DNA from: Bacteroidota bacterium
Lineage (GTDB): Bacteria; Bacteroidota; Bacteroidia; Bacteroidales; F082
Length of the DNA: 46,005 nt
Reading direction: 5' to 3'
NCBI GenBank assembly: GCA_020444415.1
Contig: JAHLLA010000014.1
Span: 1-46,005 of the forward strand
Positions 41,064-46,005 of the stretch are shown in pieces (the first letter of the stretch is position 1; every line of letters begins with the position of its first letter). The notes beneath the pieces were generated by a model. It was not told the origin of the DNA. It saw only the letters and a program-made list of their open reading frames with translations, and did not search any database. The position numbers and the translations under genes are program-made.

Positions 41064-41747
41064 ATGAAATTTAAAAAATTAAAGCTTTATACCAATAAAC
41101 TTGAATCAGAATTAAAGTTCTACTCAATAACATTAGGTTTCAAAATAATAGAACAAAGTAAAAATTCATTTTCTGTAAAAATTGGTTGGAGTGAATTGAC
41201 TTTTGAGAAATCTGAAAAAGAATATCAATACCATTACTGCTTTTTAATTCCTTCCAATAAATTAAATGAAGCTCTGAAATGGATGGAAAAAAGAGTTGTG
41301 ATTATTGATATTGAAAATGGTAAAAAAACTCAAAACTTTGAAACTTGGAATGCGGACTCTTTTTATTTCTATGATGCCAGTGGGAACATAGCGGAATTTA
41401 TTGTTAGGTATGACTTAAAAAACAATAATAATGCAGATTTTGATATTTCTAAAGTTTTAGGAGTAAATGAAATAGGGATGCCTACTAATAATGTACAAAA
41501 TACGAATGAACAACTTGAAAAGGAAATTCAAACAAAATTTTGGAAAGGAGACCTAAAAAGGTTCGGGACAAATGGTTCTCAAGAAGGAATTTTATTATTA
41601 CCAAATTATGAATATAAAGAGGTTTGGTTTCCTACTTCTTTAAAAATCAAACCAGAACCTTTTGAAGCTATCATAGAAAATAATGGTAAAGAATATAAAA
41701 TAGAATTTAGGGAGGAAAAATTAAAAACTACAACCAGAACTGGTTAA
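41064..41747 (+). CDS. VOC (glyoxalase-like) family protein
   Basis: A 227-residue protein from the ATG at 41064. Two beta-alpha-beta modules of the vicinal-oxygen-chelate fold are suggested by LKLYTNKLESELKFYSITLGF at the start and DSFYFYDASGNIAEFI near the end of the first half. The second half is less clear. The usual metal-binding histidine at the first strand is missing (KLKLYTN), so it may not be an active glyoxalase. An in-frame TTG at 41043 would overlap the nitroreductase stop, but the ATG is preferred. It is the last gene of the putative cyclase operon. Confidence 0.7.
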   Translation: MKFKKLKLYTNKLESELKFYSITLGFKIIEQSKNSFSVKIGWSELTFEKSEKEYQYHYCFLIPSNKLNEALKWMEKRVVIIDIENGKKTQNFETWNADSFYFYDASGNIAEFIVRYDLKNNNNADFDISKVLGVNEIGMPTNNVQNTNEQLEKEIQTKFWKGDLKRFGTNGSQEGILLLPNYEYKEVWFPTSLKIKPEPFEAIIENNGKEYKIEFREEKLKTTTRTG

Positions 41748-41887
41748 AACTAAAATTTCTTGGTAATCAGTTGGACAAGTGTCGTTAAAAGAAGAACTGG
41801 AAACTCATGTTGCAGATCGGACTGTTTGCAATATGAATTCCGAGCATAAGTCGTAATGTCCAGAACATCTATTAGCAATTCATGACC

Positions 41888-41895
41888 TACTTTTG
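41888..41895 (+). promoter_or_regulatory. candidate -7 box of the ABC/M1 operon
   Basis: TACTTTTG, 48 bp before the ABC ATPase ATG. The remaining gap (41748-41943) holds no gene and no terminator that I can see. Confidence 0.4.
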
Positions 41896-41943
41896 TTTTC
41901 AGATTAAGATTTGGACTTGTAAAAACAGAACTTCGAATTTATT

Positions 41944-42816
41944 ATGAACACTCTAGAAATTAAAAATCTCAGTCTTACATATAAAAATAAGCACCAGGCT
42001 ATTAAAGATATTTCTTTAAAAATCGAAAATGGCATGTTTGGACTATTAGGCCCAAACGGTGCAGGGAAATCTTCTTTGATGAAAACAATTGTGGGACTGC
42101 AAAAACCCACATCCGGTAGCATATTATTCAACGATGTTGATATTATAAATAATCCCGATTATATTAAAAGAAACCTGGGTTTTCTTCCGCAGGATTTTGG
42201 AGTTTATCCAAAAGTTAGTGCATATAACCTTTTAAATCATATCGCCCTTTTAAAAGGAATAAAGAATGACACTGATCGTAAGAGTCAAATTCATTATCTA
42301 TTAGAAAAAGTGAATTTGTGGGATTTTAGAAATAAAGAAGTACATACATTTTCAGGTGGTATGAAGCAGCGTTTCGGCGTAGCCCAGGCACTGTTAGGAG
42401 AACCAAAAATCATCATTGTAGATGAACCCACTGCAGGACTTGACCCGGAAGAGCGTAACCGTTTCAATTCTTTGCTAAATGATATCAGTACAGAAGTTAT
42501 CGTAATTCTCTCAACACATTTGGTGGAAGACGTAAGAAATTTATGTTCGAAAATGACAATTATAAACAAAGGTGAGATTGTAAAAACAGGAAAACCGAAA
42601 GAGTTGATTTCTGAACTGGAAAACAAAGTTTGGTCAAAGTCAATCAAGAAGAGTGAATTGGAATTATACCAATCAGATTTTCATGTTATTAGCCAACAAT
42701 TAGTGGAAAGGGATTTACAGATTACCATATTTTCAGAAGAACAATCAAGTGATTTTATTCCCATAAAGCCATTGCTGGAACACGTTTATTTTTATGCGCT
42801 CACTCAAAAAGAATAA
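41944..42816 (+). CDS. ABC transporter ATP-binding protein
   Basis: A 290-residue ABC ATPase. Walker A is GPNGAGKSS at residues 37-45, the signature is FSGGMKQRFGVAQAL, Walker B is IIIVDEPTAGLDPE and the switch is LSTHLVEDV. The C-terminal part (from about residue 215) is a short ABC-2-type extension. The partner permease/M1 fusion begins 8 bp downstream. Together they match the two-gene ABC/M1-peptidase systems common in Bacteroidota. The substrate is unknown. Confidence 0.9.
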   Translation: MNTLEIKNLSLTYKNKHQAIKDISLKIENGMFGLLGPNGAGKSSLMKTIVGLQKPTSGSILFNDVDIINNPDYIKRNLGFLPQDFGVYPKVSAYNLLNHIALLKGIKNDTDRKSQIHYLLEKVNLWDFRNKEVHTFSGGMKQRFGVAQALLGEPKIIIVDEPTAGLDPEERNRFNSLLNDISTEVIVILSTHLVEDVRNLCSKMTIINKGEIVKTGKPKELISELENKVWSKSIKKSELELYQSDFHVISQQLVERDLQITIFSEEQSSDFIPIKPLLEHVYFYALTQKE

Positions 42817-42824
42817 CAAAAACA

Positions 42825-45800
42825 ATGAATTCTATATTTGGATTTGAATTAATATACAGTTCAAAGCGCTGGATAACTTATCTCACTGCCATTATCCTGC
42901 TACTTGCAGGTGTATTTAGTGGTAATAAGTTTACTCTTACCGCTGGCGAAGGTATTTATCTTAATTCTCCATACACCATTGGTTTTATGTTGGGTATGTT
43001 GAGTTTGTCAATTATATTTTTTGCGATTTTGTATTCAACACAACTGTTATTCAAGGAGTGGGATGCAAAATTTGATCTTGTGGTTTTCTCACTTCCATTT
43101 TCTAAAATGACGTATTTGAATGGGAAATTCTGGTTTTTTTATCTTAAAACTTTTATAAGCTTTTTGCTTTTGGTTTTTGGTTTTGTTATTGGACAGGAAC
43201 TGCGAACCGGAAGCGAAATGCAGGTAGGATTTAACGCATGGCATTATTTATACCCACTCATTGTTTTCGGTATACTAAATAGTTTTTTTGTTTGTAGTTT
43301 CTTGTTTTTTATCTCCTATACAACAAATAGAAAATTGTTGGTAGTTGTTGGCGGTTTACTGCTTTATGTGCTTTATATGGTGCTTTTGGTGTTTTCTAAT
43401 TCACCATTTATGTCTGGCAGCGCACCGCAATCTATAGAAGCACAACAAATTTCAGCCTTGATAGATCCATTTGGCTTATCGGCATATTTTTATGAAGCAG
43501 GAAGCTTCTCAGTTCAGCAGAAGAACAATCAAGTTGTTTCTTTGTCAGGATTACTATTGATAAACAGAACAGTTATATTTTTAATCTCTGTATTGTTCCT
43601 ATGGTTAAGTTATAGCTTATTCTCATTTTCAATAAAGACAGGAAAAAGAACCGCTAAAAGAATCAAAAGTGTTGCTTTCGGCAAAACTGTTAAATCAATA
43701 GCATTAAAAAGCCCTAAACCGGATTTTGGAAATATTATGGGTTTAAAATCCATACTATCCTTTTCAAAAATTGATTTAACCTATCTTTTTAAAGGTATCA
43801 CTATTGTTGCCGTTTCCATACTACTTTTCTTTTATATAGGTATGGAAATGTATGCCTTAATAGATAAAGGCATTCGCTTGCCGCAAAAATATGCTAGCTC
43901 CGGACTTATGGTAACAGCTATTTCCGATAACTTTCATTTACTTGGCCTATTGATTCTGGCCTATTTTATCAATGATTTATATTGGAGAAGTCATGCTTCA
44001 AATTTCCTGTTGATTGAAAAAAGCACTTATTTTTCAAGCAGCAAATTGAAAGGGCATTTGCTTTCTGTCAGCGTTTTTCTATTTTTTCTTACAGGAGTAT
44101 TAATTATTGAAGGCTTGATATTTCAAATGAGCTATTCATACACGAGGATAAATAGCTATGCCTATTTGGGAGTTGTTGTTTTCAATACTTTTCCATTGAT
44201 TCTTTTTTCTGCTTTTTTATTGTTGATAAATGACAATGTAAAAAATCGATTCGTTAGTCTTGGTATTTCAATTGTTAGTGTTTTTGCTTTTGCCAGCCCT
44301 TTTTCTAAAAAGATTATCCCATATCCGGTATTTCAAATATTTTCAGGTTATAAAGGTGTTTTCAGCGATTTTAATGGCTATGGGATTTACTTTGCTGCAT
44401 TTTCTCAAAGACTTCTTGTTGGCTTGGGTTTTATTGGCTTGATATGGATGCTAGTTGATTCTATTAAAACCAGGAATTGGAATTCAAAAAAAACAGTTTT
44501 TGCATTGGTATTCTTGATACTTAGTGTTTTTAGTGGAACTCTTTTTATGAAAGGTTACGTTCCTGAAAATGAAAAAGCGTCAATTTTAGAAGCTGTTCAT
44601 TACGAAAAATCTTTCCGGATCTACGAAAACCTGCCACAACCGACAATCACAGATGTTGCTACTGTAATTCATCTATTTCCATCTGAAAATGCCTATCAAA
44701 TTCATGGCGAATACGTTCTGAAAAATCAATCTGAAATTCTTATTGATAAGATATTAGTGAATTTCAATCAGGATTTGAAAATTGAATCTGCTGAATTTAA
44801 CAGTAACGATGAAAGTTTAAAAATTGATGACTATGTAACGGAAATTGATTTGCGCCATCCTATAAAGCCAAATGAACAAGCTTATTTGAATTTTACTATA
44901 TCATACAAATGGTTTGCTGTTAACGGACATCAATCTACAAATGCAATAATCAAGAATGGTTCGTTCATACGGATTAGCAACTATTTCCCAGCTATTGGTT
45001 ATCAAAAAGACCGGGAGGTTAATAATGAACAGCAACGCAGAGAATTTCAATTAGGTGAAGCTACAAAATTGAAAAAGCTGGAAGCACCTGAAGTTTATAA
45101 ACGCGATTTTATCAACTTAAACCTAACGCTATCTACAGAAAAAGACCAAACTGGTATTGGAACTGGCGATTTAATAAAGCGCTGGTCTGAAAAAGAAAGG
45201 AATTACTTTACATACAGTGCGAATAATATTCCTTTCCGTTTTGCAGTATCATCGGCAGATTATCAACATAAAACTATTCATCATAAGGGCATTGACATCA
45301 ATGTTTACTATAATGAACGCCATTTTGAAAATGTTGACCACCTTATTAAAAACGCAACAATTGCATTGGATTATTGCAGGGAAAACTTTGGTGAATATCC
45401 TTTTAAGAGTATCCGTTTTGTTGAAGTGTCTTCTTTTACAAAAGGTTTTGCTGCTACGGCTTATCCTTCAACAATATTTATGACTGAGAATAATCTCTTT
45501 CATGCCAATATTCAAGCTGATAAAAAGCAGGATGTTATAAATGAACTGGCAGGGCATGAGTTGTCGCACATATGGTGGGGAAACAATCAGATAAAACCTG
45601 ATGATAGAGAAGGGGCTCCAATGCTTACCGAAACATTGGCTATGTATACAGAAATGATGTTGTACAAAAAAATGTATGGCAAAGAAAAAATGATGGAACA
45701 ATTAAATATCCATCAGCAAATTTATGAGAACGAAAGGGGTTTGAATGGGAATCAACCACTTTACAAAGTTACCCATGAAAATACGCATATTTCGTATTCT

Positions 45801-45995
45801 AAAGGCGCTTTGGCTATGGTAGAGTTAAGTGAGCTAATTGGAGAAGATAAGGTGAATCTTGCTCTCAGAAATTTTCTCATCAATAATAAATACCCTAAAA
45901 AACCAACCTCTTTGGATTTGCTTGATGAGTTCTACAGAGTTTTGCCAAATGAAAACGTAAAGCCGAAAGTTGATAGTTTATTTAAAACAAAATGA
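42825..45995 (+). CDS. ABC-2 permease fused to an M1-type metallopeptidase
   Basis: A 1056-residue protein. Residues 1-570 carry about 12 membrane helices (ABC-2 permease-like, in two blocks). Residues 600-1056 form an outside domain of the M1 aminopeptidase family. The zinc site is HELSHIWWGN at residues 911-920, and a second glutamate lies in TETLAMYTE (residue 936), so HExxH is followed by 20 residues before Glu where classical M1 enzymes have 18. The equivalent of the GxMEN motif is AATAYPSTIFMTEN. The protein appears complete: it ends ten bases before the window edge. Function is unknown; it could export or process peptides at the cell surface. Confidence 0.85.
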   Translation: MNSIFGFELIYSSKRWITYLTAIILLLAGVFSGNKFTLTAGEGIYLNSPYTIGFMLGMLSLSIIFFAILYSTQLLFKEWDAKFDLVVFSLPFSKMTYLNGKFWFFYLKTFISFLLLVFGFVIGQELRTGSEMQVGFNAWHYLYPLIVFGILNSFFVCSFLFFISYTTNRKLLVVVGGLLLYVLYMVLLVFSNSPFMSGSAPQSIEAQQISALIDPFGLSAYFYEAGSFSVQQKNNQVVSLSGLLLINRTVIFLISVLFLWLSYSLFSFSIKTGKRTAKRIKSVAFGKTVKSIALKSPKPDFGNIMGLKSILSFSKIDLTYLFKGITIVAVSILLFFYIGMEMYALIDKGIRLPQKYASSGLMVTAISDNFHLLGLLILAYFINDLYWRSHASNFLLIEKSTYFSSSKLKGHLLSVSVFLFFLTGVLIIEGLIFQMSYSYTRINSYAYLGVVVFNTFPLILFSAFLLLINDNVKNRFVSLGISIVSVFAFASPFSKKIIPYPVFQIFSGYKGVFSDFNGYGIYFAAFSQRLLVGLGFIGLIWMLVDSIKTRNWNSKKTVFALVFLILSVFSGTLFMKGYVPENEKASILEAVHYEKSFRIYENLPQPTITDVATVIHLFPSENAYQIHGEYVLKNQSEILIDKILVNFNQDLKIESAEFNSNDESLKIDDYVTEIDLRHPIKPNEQAYLNFTISYKWFAVNGHQSTNAIIKNGSFIRISNYFPAIGYQKDREVNNEQQRREFQLGEATKLKKLEAPEVYKRDFINLNLTLSTEKDQTGIGTGDLIKRWSEKERNYFTYSANNIPFRFAVSSADYQHKTIHHKGIDINVYYNERHFENVDHLIKNATIALDYCRENFGEYPFKSIRFVEVSSFTKGFAATAYPSTIFMTENNLFHANIQADKKQDVINELAGHELSHIWWGNNQIKPDDREGAPMLTETLAMYTEMMLYKKMYGKEKMMEQLNIHQQIYENERGLNGNQPLYKVTHENTHISYSKGALAMVELSELIGEDKVNLALRNFLINNKYPKKPTSLDLLDEFYRVLPNENVKPKVDSLFKTK

Positions 45996-46005
45996 TTTAA
46001 TGAAT

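Overview
The window comes from a member of the Bacteroidota. The evidence is the T9SS type A sorting domain, the gliding genes gldA, gldF and gldG, the lineage-typical families DUF4834, DUF4252, DUF4340 and YfhO, and repeated TAnnTTTG -7 promoter elements, several of them with a TTG/TTTG -33 box. An rseC gene at the left edge suggests an Rnf complex just outside. The order and genus cannot be fixed from the sequence. Genes start at ATG with occasional TTG.

Layout. Positions 70-3169 hold housekeeping genes: rseC and a short-chain dehydrogenase leftward, then nadC and a YihY-family membrane protein rightward. Positions 3183-4759 hold two translationally coupled surface or secreted proteins. Positions 4961-11232 form a small surface-polysaccharide cluster: flippase, glycosyltransferase, pyruvyl transferase, a divergent GpsA-type dehydrogenase and a convergent second glycosyltransferase. 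A four-helix-bundle gene flanked by a 12-bp inverted repeat follows. Positions 11752-18089 run leftward: YfhO, DUF4834, rpmH, and an MFS transporter/PepD dipeptidase pair. Positions 18182-22340 are gldA-gldF-gldG-DUF4340. Then come rsmG, a LysM glucosaminidase, mnmH, valS, a sigma/anti-sigma/DUF4252/DUF4252 operon, a POT peptide transporter and a YhcC-type radical SAM gene.

A tRNA-Val(UAC) at 33218-33292 marks a boundary. Beyond it lie a strong terminator, a pair of direct repeats like integrase arm sites, the multiple-repeat ends of an IS21-like element without its transposase, and about 450 bp of AT-rich DNA without genes. The remainder (34123 to the end) is visibly AT-richer accessory material: DUF4386, SDR, a Bor-like lipoprotein, DUF4260, a membrane-embedded AraC regulator, a secreted cyclase-family protein, a DMT exporter, GNAT, nitroreductase and VOC genes, and an ABC transporter whose permease is fused to an M1 peptidase.

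The most interesting signal is a 44-bp element present twice, upstream of the DUF4386 gene (34030-34073) and upstream of the cyclase operon (38068-38111). Each copy lies 17-18 bp before a TAnnTTTG box. The 7TM-AraC regulator gene lies between the two copies. Together they look like one small undescribed regulon. Other notable points are several mobile-element relics, a POT transporter with an altered ExxER motif, a candidate dipeptide import and hydrolysis pair, and an M1 domain with unusual ligand spacing.
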